A stretch of 64,000 nucleotides of DNA, from positions 62,001 to 126,000 of the forward strand of contig NZ_CP091915.1 of NCBI RefSeq assembly GCF_022063185.1, in the 5' to 3' direction. The translations under genes were made by a program, and so were the position numbers. The notes beneath the pieces are model-generated. The model had not been told where the DNA came from. It saw only the letters and a program-made list of their open reading frames with translations, and searched no databases. Origin of the DNA: Nostoc sp. UHCC 0870. Its GTDB lineage: Bacteria; Cyanobacteriota; Cyanobacteriia; Cyanobacteriales; Nostocaceae. The first letter of the stretch is position 1; each line of letters opens with the position of its first letter. Below are positions 17,363-26,040 of the stretch, one piece after another.

Positions 17363-17857
17363 TCAAACCCCCGTTAAATCGTAGTCAGTAACCCAGGCAA
17401 GACGACTTTGCACAGTGGGTTGCTGGAAGGATTGGGGGAGGATGCACAGGGGTTGCTCATCGAATTTTGGCAGAAATGGAGAACGCAACTCGATACTGTA
17501 GAACCACGAATCGTTGATCAGCTGTAGTCCCAAAACAGTGCGAACCTTGACGGCATCAGCAGCAAGGCGGAATTTGACCAACTCGCCCACCATAAAAGTG
17601 GGTTTGGGAAGACGTACAGCCTGAAGTTGACCAGAAGCAACAATTTCGACTCCTGAGACCAATATAATTTGGCTGTCCAAAGCAATAGAATAGCACCAGC
17701 CGTCGGATGACCATTCGACCCCGCAGCAGTAACCGAAAGCTTTGGTTTTGGGCAGATAAACCCTTTCCAGCAGGCTGATGACCAACGGCAGGATATTTTT
17801 ACCCCAGGGTGGTGAGATGTACCAGCAGGATTCTAGGGTGTTAATTTGATAACTCAC
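17363..17857 (-). CDS. Hypothetical protein in the replication operon
   Basis: 164 residues from a GTG at 17857, chosen because GGAGGT lies six bases upstream and because GTGA overlaps the stop of the upstream methyltransferase, a sign of translational coupling. Two similar halves (WCYSIALDSQIILVSGVEI and SWFYSIELRSPFLP) suggest a duplicated small beta domain of about 45 residues. No family recognised. Confidence 0.6.
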   Translation of the reverse strand: MSYQINTLESCWYISPPWGKNILPLVISLLERVYLPKTKAFGYCCGVEWSSDGWCYSIALDSQIILVSGVEIVASGQLQAVRLPKPTFMVGELVKFRLAADAVKVRTVLGLQLINDSWFYSIELRSPFLPKFDEQPLCILPQSFQQPTVQSRLAWVTDYDLTGV

Positions 17858-18619
17858 GAAACGACCTCCTGATGAAGCATGAGACTGCACAAATAATGAA
17901 TGCGTTTCCAAGGAACAGCTGCTTGTCGTGGGGAACAACTCAACCCGAAAGCACGACGAGCATCAAAGTTACCAGGAATTTTTTTAGCTACCCCAATGGA
18001 AACCCCATGAGCCACCGCAAGAACTCCGGGTTGATAGCTTCGGATTTCGTGAGAGAGCCGTACTTCCGCAATGTGATTTCCAATTTGGTCTGCCCAGGAG
18101 GTCGGCTGTTGACCGTGGAATAAGCCATTGGGGTAGGTAATAATAAAGACCCGTTCCCTTTCAAGCGGCAAGCCAAGGCAGTATGCGGGTATAGTTTCCC
18201 ATTCGCATATATACCCGATTTGGGAAAGGTCTTTGAGGATAGTTGCCATTCCTAAGCGCGAGTAGCCCTGTGGGATTTTCGATGAGAGCGATCGCTGGTC
18301 TGTTGGAGTCGATAATCCTGAACTGTTCAGCCCAGAGTGCGGATCTGGGGTCATCAAGTCCTTGGCGGTTGCCGGAGTTACTTGTGCCACTGCAAGGGAA
18401 TCCCCCGCACACGATATCGAACTGTCCCCGGTGGCAGAAGTAGGTGGTAATGTCCGGGTGGATTGGGATTTGGGGCTGTTCATCGCGCAGTTGTGATTGT
18501 GCGTAGGGAGAAATTTCGACAAATTGCCTGACTTGGAACTTGTGGGACAAACCCGCCGTAGAGATACCGTGATGGCAAAGTCCGCCAATGCCGGAGAAAA
18601 GCGAAAGGACAGATATCAT
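17854..18619 (-). pseudogene. dcm: C5 cytosine-specific DNA methyltransferase, frameshifted
   Basis: The first frame (from the ATG at 18619, whose A overlaps the dnaB stop) has motif I VLSLFSGIGG, motif IV GGFPCSGTSNSG with the catalytic Cys, and motif VI IENPTGLL. The frame then turns into ALRNGNYPQ. The family sequence continues one base off, as RLGMATILKDLSQIGY, motif VIII LPLERERVFII and a short C-terminus to 17854. The shift lies near 18255-18275. All core motifs survive across the two frames, so this is either a recent frameshift mutation or a sequence error. The target domain is short. It could modify DNA to protect the replicon. Confidence 0.8.
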
Positions 18620-19980
18620 CAAAAACCTCGACCGGAAGATAAATTTTTGAACTTAGTAAAGTGATGGTCAAACAAAAGTTTTGCTGTACCAGTAGGGCCA
18701 TTGCGTTGCTTGCGGACGATTAACTCAGAAATGCCACGGTCAGGAGTATCAGGATTATGAACTTCATCACGGTAAAGCATGATGACAACATCGCTGTCCT
18801 GTTCAACATTGCCTGAGTCTCGTAAATCACTCAGTAGTGGGCGTTTATCGTTGCGGCTTTCAACTTCACGGTTTAATTGGGAAAGTGCCAGGACAGGGAC
18901 ATCCAAATCTTTAGCAAGTTTCTTTAACCCCCGGCTAATTTCGCCTACCCGTTGCGCCATATTCAAGCGAGAATTAGTAGCTTCAGCCATCAATTGCAGG
19001 TAATCGATAACCACAAGTCCAACACCACCAAACCCAGAAGCAACGCGACGGACTTGGGAGCGAATTTCTGTGAGTGAGGGGCAAGAATCATCGTTGATGA
19101 AAATGGGCAAATCACTCAGTTGAGCGATCGCTTGACTTAAGGGTTGCCACTGATTGTGAGAGACTCGTCCAGTTTCCAAAAAGTTGTTTTCGATACCAGA
19201 TTCACTGCTTAAGAAACGTTGTACATATTCGGCAGTAGACATTTCCAGGCTGAAAATAGCAACGGGCAAGCGGCTAAGTTGAGCAACATTAAGAGCGAGA
19301 TTACCAGCCAGAGCAGATTTACCAACAGAGGGGCGAGCAGCCATAACATACAATCGCCCTTTGCGAAAACCACCACCCAGCAGAGCGTCCAAATCGTAAA
19401 AACCAGTGGAGAGGGCAGGGGAAGTTGTACCAGCATGACGAGCCTCAATCTCGCTAAAGGCATCATGTAGGGAATTGGAGATATGAACCAAATCAGTAGC
19501 AGAATGCTCCGATGCGATGCCGTAAACTTGTTGTTCGGCTTGGTCAAGAACAACGGGTAACTCAGTTTGGGTTTCGTACCCAAGTTTGACAATCTCGTTC
19601 CCAGCTTTGATTAACTGCCGCCGTTGGTATTTTTCCATGACCAAAGCGGCTAAAGCGTCGATGTTAATGGCGGAAACTGTACGGTCTACAAGCGTGGCCA
19701 ATTTATTGCGTCCACCAATGCGAAACAGCAAACCATTGTCAGACAGCCAGTTGGTCACAGAAAGTAAATCGGTGGGTCTACCTTGCCCGTAGAGTCGCTG
19801 TGCAGCTTGGTAAATATCTTTGTGAGCAGTGATGTAAAAAGCATCGGCAATTAAGCGATCTCCTACTCTACTCATAGCCTCTGGGTCAAGCATGATACCA
19901 CCAAGTATTGCTTCTTCCGCTTCAATGTTTTGCGGGGGCAGTCTGTCAGTGCTGGATGTGAAATCTAAATCTTGCGTCAT
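18619..19980 (-). CDS. dnaB: Replicative DNA helicase DnaB
   Basis: 453 residues from the ATG at 19980 (MTQDLDF), with AGAGG upstream; the frame runs on to 20052 without a better start. The N-terminal domain has RLPPQNIEAEEAILGGIM. The C-terminal RecA-like motor has Walker A ARPSVGKSALAG, Walker B LVVIDYLQLM, then LSQLNREVESR and RDSGNVEQDSDVVIMLYR. No intein interrupts it. It unwinds DNA ahead of the fork. Being in an operon with a winged-helix protein and a methyltransferase, it is likely the replicon's own helicase and not the chromosomal housekeeping copy; this is inference. Confidence 0.93.
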   Translation of the reverse strand: MTQDLDFTSSTDRLPPQNIEAEEAILGGIMLDPEAMSRVGDRLIADAFYITAHKDIYQAAQRLYGQGRPTDLLSVTNWLSDNGLLFRIGGRNKLATLVDRTVSAINIDALAALVMEKYQRRQLIKAGNEIVKLGYETQTELPVVLDQAEQQVYGIASEHSATDLVHISNSLHDAFSEIEARHAGTTSPALSTGFYDLDALLGGGFRKGRLYVMAARPSVGKSALAGNLALNVAQLSRLPVAIFSLEMSTAEYVQRFLSSESGIENNFLETGRVSHNQWQPLSQAIAQLSDLPIFINDDSCPSLTEIRSQVRRVASGFGGVGLVVIDYLQLMAEATNSRLNMAQRVGEISRGLKKLAKDLDVPVLALSQLNREVESRNDKRPLLSDLRDSGNVEQDSDVVIMLYRDEVHNPDTPDRGISELIVRKQRNGPTGTAKLLFDHHFTKFKNLSSGRGF

Positions 19981-20023
19981 AAAAAACAAACCTCTTTTAA
20001 CAATTCGCAATTCGCAATGGACT

Positions 20024-21406
20024 TCAGGCTGCGGATTGATGCAGATGTGCATAAATTTGGGGATAATTCGTCTCTAACCACTCCAGCCATTTGTCCGTTG
20101 CACCCTTGTCTTGCTGGTCGTAGCGAGTAGTGAACTGTGCGAGCGCGTGGTCTTTGCCTATTCGATCTACAAGGTCGAGTAGTTCGCAGAAAGTGGCCTT
20201 GTGCCAGTCAAGGGAACGGTTTGAGTAATAGCCAATGGGTTGGTTATCCGGTTGTGATTCTTGAGTGAGCGATAAATCCGACTCCAGCACTTTTGACCAA
20301 TAGCCCATTAATTCTTCCAAACCCGCTTTAGAGCCTTCAAGATTGCCGATGGATTTGATGACTGTGGGAATTTTCTCTGTCCACTCGCACCCACTCCACT
20401 TAGCTCTTTCCTTGGCGATTAACTCTACCAGTCGGCGGGAGCAAGTTTGGTAAATTTTGTCCCTGGTGGGTGTTCTCCAAGGGAAACGCCAGCCCCGCAA
20501 TTTGATTTCGCTTTTGTAAACCGCAGGTAACGGATCAGATGCCATGATGCCAGGGTCTACCAAAACTTGATTGATTAAATCTCCAATCGACTGAAATTTT
20601 GACCTTGTAGCTGTTTTATTCGATTGTTCGGCTTTATCGAACGATCCCGCCGCAATAGTGGGTCTACATGAGGGTTTATCGGGTTGAAGCGAAGAATCTG
20701 GTTTTGTGGACAACGGAGTCAGAGATTCGGGAATGGGTTCTTTTTCTTGGTTTGGTTGTTCAGTTTTTTCACACACACACACATGGGTGGGGGATGCGCC
20801 GGGTTTGGGGGGCGCGTTCTTAAGTGGATAGACTTCAATTGGATAATCTTCAATTGGATAATCTTTGGGTGTCCCCCCAGCACTACCGGGGTGTTCCCCC
20901 AACACTACCGGGGGTGTTCCCCCAACACCCCTGGGGTGTTCCCCCAGCACACTCTGGGGTGTTCCCCCAACACTACCGGGTGTTCCCTCCGCACTACTGA
21001 TTTTTTCGGCATCATTCGATGATTGTTTAGTACCTCTAATTAAAGAAGATGGTCTTGTGGGGTAGGGAAACCAATCTCCCAGATCCGTCAGGCTGTAATG
21101 ATTTGAGGTTTGGAATCCGTCTTTTTCTCTACTGGTTTTGGTGACTAAATTCCAGGCTAGGAGTTCATTAACTGCGGCGATCGCTTTTCGACGTAAGGAA
21201 TCAATTGGGGAGTTGGGGAAAGAACCGCGAAAGCAAGCCTCTCCAATAGACTTATAGGAAGGAAAAGCATTGTTGTCACAACCAGCACGACGGCACAAAT
21301 GACAGTAAACACGATATGCCTCCATTGTTAGAGGTAAATCATCTAATTTACTATCCATGTAAATGTGGCGTTTTCTTCTGTTATCGCTCAAGATATCGTT
21401 AGTCAT
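20024..21406 (-). CDS. Winged-helix replication-type protein (possible initiator or helicase loader)
   Basis: 460 residues; GAGGAATT precedes the ATG. Residues about 25-115 form a winged helix of the HTH_36/replisome-organiser kind (LPLTMEAYRVYCHLCRRAG, FPSYKSIGEACF, RRKAIAAVNELLAWNLV). A Gly-Pro-rich linker (about 135-180) repeats GGTPxxVLGEHP. A long, probably disordered stretch follows, then a helical C-terminal domain (about 300-460; RDKIYQTCSRRLVELIAKE). The N-domain plus flexible linker plus C-domain layout, directly ahead of dnaB, matches plasmid/phage initiators or DnaB loaders. The exact role cannot be read from sequence. Confidence 0.6.
   Translation of the reverse strand: MTNDILSDNRRKRHIYMDSKLDDLPLTMEAYRVYCHLCRRAGCDNNAFPSYKSIGEACFRGSFPNSPIDSLRRKAIAAVNELLAWNLVTKTSREKDGFQTSNHYSLTDLGDWFPYPTRPSSLIRGTKQSSNDAEKISSAEGTPGSVGGTPQSVLGEHPRGVGGTPPVVLGEHPGSAGGTPKDYPIEDYPIEVYPLKNAPPKPGASPTHVCVCEKTEQPNQEKEPIPESLTPLSTKPDSSLQPDKPSCRPTIAAGSFDKAEQSNKTATRSKFQSIGDLINQVLVDPGIMASDPLPAVYKSEIKLRGWRFPWRTPTRDKIYQTCSRRLVELIAKERAKWSGCEWTEKIPTVIKSIGNLEGSKAGLEELMGYWSKVLESDLSLTQESQPDNQPIGYYSNRSLDWHKATFCELLDLVDRIGKDHALAQFTTRYDQQDKGATDKWLEWLETNYPQIYAHLHQSAA
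20870..21000. repeat. Tandem GGTGTTCCCCC repeats encoding the linker of the replication protein
   Basis: About six imperfect units of GTGTTCCCCCAACACTACCG recur every 20-23 bases. On the minus strand they encode alternating GGTP and GEHP blocks. The unit length is not always a multiple of three, so neighbouring copies are read in different frames, giving two peptide versions. Confidence 0.75.
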
Positions 21407-21486
21407 AATTCCTCTGTTTGGTTTGTGAGAAGGAAATGTTTTGGATGAATTATTTTGTTAAATAGCAGCAAGTTTTGGCTTTTTTT

Positions 21487-22443
21487 ATGAGTAATAAAAC
21501 ACCCCAAACTGAATATGATTCTCCGTGGAAGCAGATGTTGCAGTTGTATTTTGAAGACTTCATGCAATTCTTCTTTCCTCAAGCTCATGCTGAAATTGAT
21601 TGGAGTAGAGGTTTCGAGTTTCTAGATCAGGAACTCCAGCAGGTAGTCCGGGATGCCGAATTAGGAAAGCGATTGATTGACAAATTGGTGAAAATCTATC
21701 GCATTGGGGGCGAAGAATCGTGGCTATTGATCCATATCGAAGTCCAAAGTCAAGAAGAAACAGATTTCCCTAAACGAATGTTTGTTTACAACTATCGAAT
21801 TTTTGACCGTTATGATCGCTCGGTTGCATCCTTAGCGATACTGGGGGATGACAACCCCAAATGGCGACCAAATCAGTTTGGTTACGAGTTGTTTGGCTGT
21901 ACAGTTGATTTTCAGTTTCCTGTAATCAAGCTGCTAGACTATCAAGAAAGGTTGCCGGAGTTAGAAGCCAGTCGCAATCCATTTGCTACGGTTGTGTTAG
22001 CTCATTTGGCAGCAGTACAAACCCGCAGTAATAGGTCACAACCCAAGCAGCAGAAACTGGTTTTGGTGCGTCGGCTATATGAGCAGGGGTTTGAGCGTGA
22101 GGCTGTTATTAACCTGTTGGCTTTTATTGACTGGATGCTAACGTTACCATTGGATTTAGAACTAGAGTTTAAAAGAGAAGTCGAACAATTGGAGGCACAA
22201 CAGCGTATGCAGTACGTGACATCATTTGAGCGAATTGCCCGTATGGAATCTTTGTTAGAAGGGATTGAAGTTGGTTTGAAACTAAAATTTGGTACTGAAG
22301 GTTTAAGCCTATTACCAGAAATTTCAAGGATTGAAGATGTCGAGCAATTAAGGGCGGTTCTTAAAGGACTAGAAACAGCAAGTAACTTAAATGAATTGCG
22401 TTCCTTGTATCAGCCAACAGCTGAAAATCCTCCAGAAAATTAG
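21487..22443 (+). CDS. Rpn-family recombination-promoting nuclease-like protein with DUF4351
   Basis: 318 residues from the ATG at 21487 (MSNKTPQ). The N-terminal two thirds match the Rpn/PDDEXK family: DSPWKQMLQLYFEDFMQFFF, EIDWSRG, then the putative nuclease strand WLLIHIEVQSQEE (E-x-Q variant) and FVYNYRIFDRY. The C-terminal 50 residues (GLKLKFGTEGLSLLPEISRI, LRAVLKGLE) are the DUF4351 helical tail common in cyanobacteria. E. coli Rpn proteins promote RecA-independent recombination. It is divergent from the replication operon. Confidence 0.85.
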   Translation: MSNKTPQTEYDSPWKQMLQLYFEDFMQFFFPQAHAEIDWSRGFEFLDQELQQVVRDAELGKRLIDKLVKIYRIGGEESWLLIHIEVQSQEETDFPKRMFVYNYRIFDRYDRSVASLAILGDDNPKWRPNQFGYELFGCTVDFQFPVIKLLDYQERLPELEASRNPFATVVLAHLAAVQTRSNRSQPKQQKLVLVRRLYEQGFEREAVINLLAFIDWMLTLPLDLELEFKREVEQLEAQQRMQYVTSFERIARMESLLEGIEVGLKLKFGTEGLSLLPEISRIEDVEQLRAVLKGLETASNLNELRSLYQPTAENPPEN

Positions 22444-22507
22444 CATTGTTTATTTGATATTTGGTTTTCAAGGTTCAGTAGATTTTGAGTGCCGAAATTA
22501 GCGTTAA

Positions 22508-23083
22508 TCAAGCACTCAATTCATCAAACAAATCCGCTTCATCCCCCCAAGAGTCCCAGCCGTCCCTAGACTCTCGTGCGAACATCTCCAGCTTGGTCAT
22601 GTCTGGACAGAGTTTGTCTACGAGTTCAAAAAACTGAGGGGGCTTAGGGGAATGCTCACGCCTCTTAGCGTGCAGGATGGTGGACTCGTTGGTGAGTGTC
22701 CGCCCAGAGAAAGCTTTGACATTCCCACGAACAGCCAAAGCACAGTGTTCGGTCGAGTTTCGCAGCCAATGTCCCACCCCAATATGTGTTTTAGTGCCAT
22801 CTTTAGTGACTTTTTCCCAGGTGAGGATGGTTTTAAGTTCAAATCCCCACACCTGCAAGCATTGAGCCGCTTCAATCATGTGATTATTCGTGAACCACAG
22901 CCAAAGTACGCAGCCACTCTTGTCGCATAATTCGGGAATGGGTAGAGCCAGAATTTCCTCAGTCCGCATTGGTTCATATGGGATGCGGTTGCGGTGAGTT
23001 TTATCTTTGGAACGAAGACGATAGAACCAAGGAGGATCTATAACAATGCACTGGTATTGTCCTTGCAGGGTTGTTAGTCTCAT
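22508..23083 (-). CDS. MT-A70-family adenine-N6 DNA methyltransferase
   Basis: 191 residues. The catalytic DPPW lies at about 16-19 (IVIDPPWFYRLRS). Family landmarks follow: LPIPELCDKSGCVLWLWFTN, WGFELKTILTWEK, GVGHWLRNSTEHCALAVRG, and the C-terminal SPKPPQFFELVDKL. No restriction endonuclease is adjacent, so it looks like an orphan phage/plasmid-type methyltransferase. Its length is normal for prokaryotic members. The IS at 23161 begins 78 bases upstream of its start. Confidence 0.88.
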   Translation of the reverse strand: MRLTTLQGQYQCIVIDPPWFYRLRSKDKTHRNRIPYEPMRTEEILALPIPELCDKSGCVLWLWFTNNHMIEAAQCLQVWGFELKTILTWEKVTKDGTKTHIGVGHWLRNSTEHCALAVRGNVKAFSGRTLTNESTILHAKRREHSPKPPQFFELVDKLCPDMTKLEMFARESRDGWDSWGDEADLFDELSA

Positions 23084-23160
23084 GCTATTTCCTGTGGTTG
23101 TTGAACTATGGTTGCGCTGATTGACTCAAAATCGACTTGAAAGATATTTAAATCACTTTA

Positions 23161-24301
23161 GACATCTCCGAAAACAGTCAAAGCCTTTGTTTGGCTAGGC
23201 TGTAGCCACTAAATGCAATCATCTTAAATTAGCTATTCTGTACGATGAAATAAGACTTTGAGATATTTGCTGTTGATAATTAGGCAAAAATATCTAGTTA
23301 TATGCGATAATTTTAACCTGATGATATAGCTGATATTTCTAATGGTAATATTAGCCCTCGAATCCGTAACCTTACTAGCCCACAAATCGTCAAAATTACT
23401 TGCTTATATTTGCGGGTATTTAACCTAAATCTCTCTTGGACAACTCGAAAGATTTTGACTGACCGTATTCGATGTTCAACAAAGATTCGTTTAGATGAAA
23501 ATATTGTGTTCTGTTCTTTCTGTTCAGTTGTTAGTTCTTGATTTCTTGGTTTCTTAATTGGAGTTGTAATTAAATCTTCTCCAAGATATGCCTTATCTCC
23601 TTTAAATCTTTGTTTGGCATCAAACTCTGAACGATATTCTCGGAACAAAGTTATATCGCTTTTTGGACCAGGTTCACCTGCCACAACATCAACGATATCA
23701 CTAGCATCAGGTAAAATAATCATTTGAGTTTTAAATGTATGATTACTCTTCTTACCTGAAAAATATTTCTTTTGTTCATCATTGTCTCTAGGTCTTTCTC
23801 TGACTTGTTCATAGCTATCTACTATTAATTCATATTCTGTGAGCATTTCTTTTACTACTTCATAGTCAGAAGCGTTTTTTTTTACTTGTTCAAGCAAACT
23901 TGATGGCAGTAATTCTCGCAAGTTAGGCAACCAATAGTTAAACGTATCGTTGGCTGTAGACTCACTTACTTCAAACTGAATACCTAGAAGTTGAAAGGTT
24001 GTCAGATGTCGGAGATACACTAAAGTTAAAATGATTTGTTCAGAAATAGATAATTTTGGTTTCCGACCTCCTCCACCAGCAATAATTCTCACTTTCTTAG
24101 ATTCCAGTAAAGCTTTTTTTTCATGATATAATCTTTCCCCATTTATGATTAATTGTTGTAACTGTTCATATTCCAGACCTATTAACCTTTGGGTTTGTTT
24201 AGGATTCTCTTCAATGTAATTCAGTATATTGCTCATGCTTCTGTGTCAAAATAACGCTTTAATGTTCTTTTATCACAGAATAATACTATTTTGGAGATGT
24301 C
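23161..24301 (-). mobile_element. IS5-family-like IS (DDE_Tnp_4 type), copy A (1141 bp)
   Basis: The ends are GACATCTCC at 23161 and GGAGATGTC at 24301, flanked by TA on both sides. The transposase gene is intact. The right end abuts a transposon that has lost its own left end, so insertion was accompanied or followed by a deletion. Copies B (39147-40288) and C (43177-44317) are nearly identical. Confidence 0.9.
23313..24236 (-). CDS. IS transposase (HTH_Tnp_4/DDE_Tnp_4 type), copy A
   Basis: 307 residues. An N-terminal helix-turn-helix (LSISEQIILTLVYLRHLTTF, FEVSESTANDTFNYWL) precedes a DDE core: YELIVDSYEQVRERP (D), LPDASDIVDVVAGEPG, GDKAYLGED (D) and RIFVEHRIRSVK (E). A run of nine adenines in the message codes for the Lys-Lys-Asn at about residue 121 and is where copy B has slipped. 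Confidence 0.9.
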   Translation of the reverse strand: MSNILNYIEENPKQTQRLIGLEYEQLQQLIINGERLYHEKKALLESKKVRIIAGGGGRKPKLSISEQIILTLVYLRHLTTFQLLGIQFEVSESTANDTFNYWLPNLRELLPSSLLEQVKKNASDYEVVKEMLTEYELIVDSYEQVRERPRDNDEQKKYFSGKKSNHTFKTQMIILPDASDIVDVVAGEPGPKSDITLFREYRSEFDAKQRFKGDKAYLGEDLITTPIKKPRNQELTTEQKEQNTIFSSKRIFVEHRIRSVKIFRVVQERFRLNTRKYKQVILTICGLVRLRIRGLILPLEISAISSG

Positions 24302-24303
24302 TA

Positions 24304-24565
24304 CAGTGGCAGGCTAATTTTCCATCTGTTCGGTGCATTGGCAGAATTTGAACGCAATCTCATCCGTGAACGCACAACGGCGGGTCTTGTAGCAGCGCGT
24401 GCGCGTGGTCATAAGGGAGGTAGACCAAAAGCACTAGACCGAGCAAAACGCCAATTAGCAGTAAAGCTTTATACCGAAAGGCAACACACCATTGTTGAAA
24501 TCTGTAGACTCATGGGGATTTCTAAACCAACTCTCTATAACTACATCGCTGAGATAAAAACATAA
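24304..24565 (+). pseudogene. Serine recombinase, C-terminal fragment
   Basis: The frame SGRLIFHLFGALAEFERNLI runs on to KPTLYNYIAEIKT. It equals the last 85 or so residues of the complete resolvase/invertase-type recombinase at 60945-61502, including the DNA-binding HTH (IVEICRLMGISKPTLYNYI). The catalytic serine domain is missing, removed at the IS border. Confidence 0.9.
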
Positions 24566-24566
24566 C

Positions 24567-26040
24567 ATGGCACACAAGGAAATCCCGGTAGAGGCACTCA
24601 TCAACTTACGCCACCGCCTCGACGGATTACCAAGTCGTTGCCAAGAGCGTCGAATTCTCATTGAACAGACATCTGCTCTATACGGTGTGTCAACAGATAC
24701 TCTGTATCGCGCTCTGCGTAACTTATCACGCCCCAAATCCATCAACCGCTCAGATAGTGGAACACCTCGAAAGCTATCACAGGCTGAAATGGAACTTTAC
24801 TGTGAAATCATTGCGGCGATGAAAATCCGCACCAGTAATAAGAAAGGGCGACACCTCTCAACTGCACGGGCGATTGAACTACTGGAAGATTTTGGGATGG
24901 ATACACCAAATGGCTTTATCCAACCGAGCAAGGGTACGTTAACTAGAAGTACCGTCAACTATTACTTGAAAGTATGGGGATATGACAATGAACGAATGAC
25001 CCGGCAACCTCCGGCGGTGCGTTTTCAGGCAGAATACAGCAATGAATGTTGGCATTTCGACCTGAGTCAGTCTGATTTGAAACACGTAAAGCAGCCATTG
25101 TGGGTGGATGCGGGTAAAGGTAATCCCCTGCTGATGCTTTATAGCGAATGTCATGGACTGCCTAAGAATCAAGCTAGTCACGCATCTGCCCAATGGCAAG
25201 GATGGTCGTCGGGTGACAGCTCGTTCCAAGGGCAAAGTAGAAAGACCGTTTCGGACGGTAAAAGAAGCTTACGAAACTCTGTATCACTTTCACGAACCGG
25301 AAAACGAGGTAGAGGCTAACCTTTGGTTGCGCCAGTATCTGTTGCTTTACAACGATAAGCCACACCGAGAGTCCCCACATTCGCGCATAGAAGATTGGCT
25401 GCGAAATCTCCCCAAGTCAGGTTTACGCGCAATGTGCAGTTGGGAGCGATTCTGTAACTTTGCCCGCGAACCGCAACGTAGAAAGGTTGGTTCCGATGCC
25501 AGGGTATCAATTGAAGGCGTAGCTTATGAGGTAGAGCCAGACTTGGCTGGTGAAACTGTCGTCCTTTGGTGGGGTTTATTTGACAACGAGCTATATGTTG
25601 AGTTTAGCGATCGCCGCTACGGCCCATTTTACCCGGTTGATGGGCCAATTCCATTACATCGCTATCGCAAACACAAAAAAACTAAAACCGAAGAACGGGC
25701 AGACAGGATTGCGGATTTAGCAAAGAAACTGGGTTTGCCACGGACAGCATTGGACAAAAATGCCGATCTCCAATTTCTAGTGGACAAGTATAAAGAACTT
25801 GAGCCGACTGTCACACCTTTTAACGACCCAGACCCATTCCAAGAATTTACATATCCCAGCATAATATTCGCTAAATTGGCGATTTCAGATTATCTAGCGC
25901 AGCCGTTGGCCAAATTATCTCCTGAACAAATGGCATTTATTAATGCACTGCTAACTGAAACCCTCAACAAAAAAGTGATTATTGACCGGGTAAGGGAGTA
26001 TTTCCAAAAGCCAAAAGGAGGGGAACAAAATGCTTACTGA
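24567..26040 (+). pseudogene. rve/Mu-type transposase (TniA-like), copy 1, internally disrupted
   Basis: Two frames cover one ancestral protein. Frame one (24567-25319) has an HTH (LIEQTSALYGVSTDTLYRAL) and the first catalytic Asp, D165 in CWHFDLSQSD, and stays in register to LLMLYS. The second (from about 25150 to 26040) resumes with IKLVTHLPNGKDGRR and GKVERPFRTV, the catalytic Glu region, followed by the Mu-type C-terminal barrel (GVAYEVEPDLAGETVVLW). Spacing from D to E is only about 68 residues and the second Asp block is absent, so this looks like an internal deletion that also shifts frame. The same lesion occurs in copy 2. Confidence 0.8.

Noticed and set aside
24567..25319. Programmed ribosomal frameshift in the transposon transposase
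   Set aside because: No slippery heptamer is evident at the junction, and the second catalytic Asp block is absent in either frame, so a deletion explains it better. Not fully excluded.
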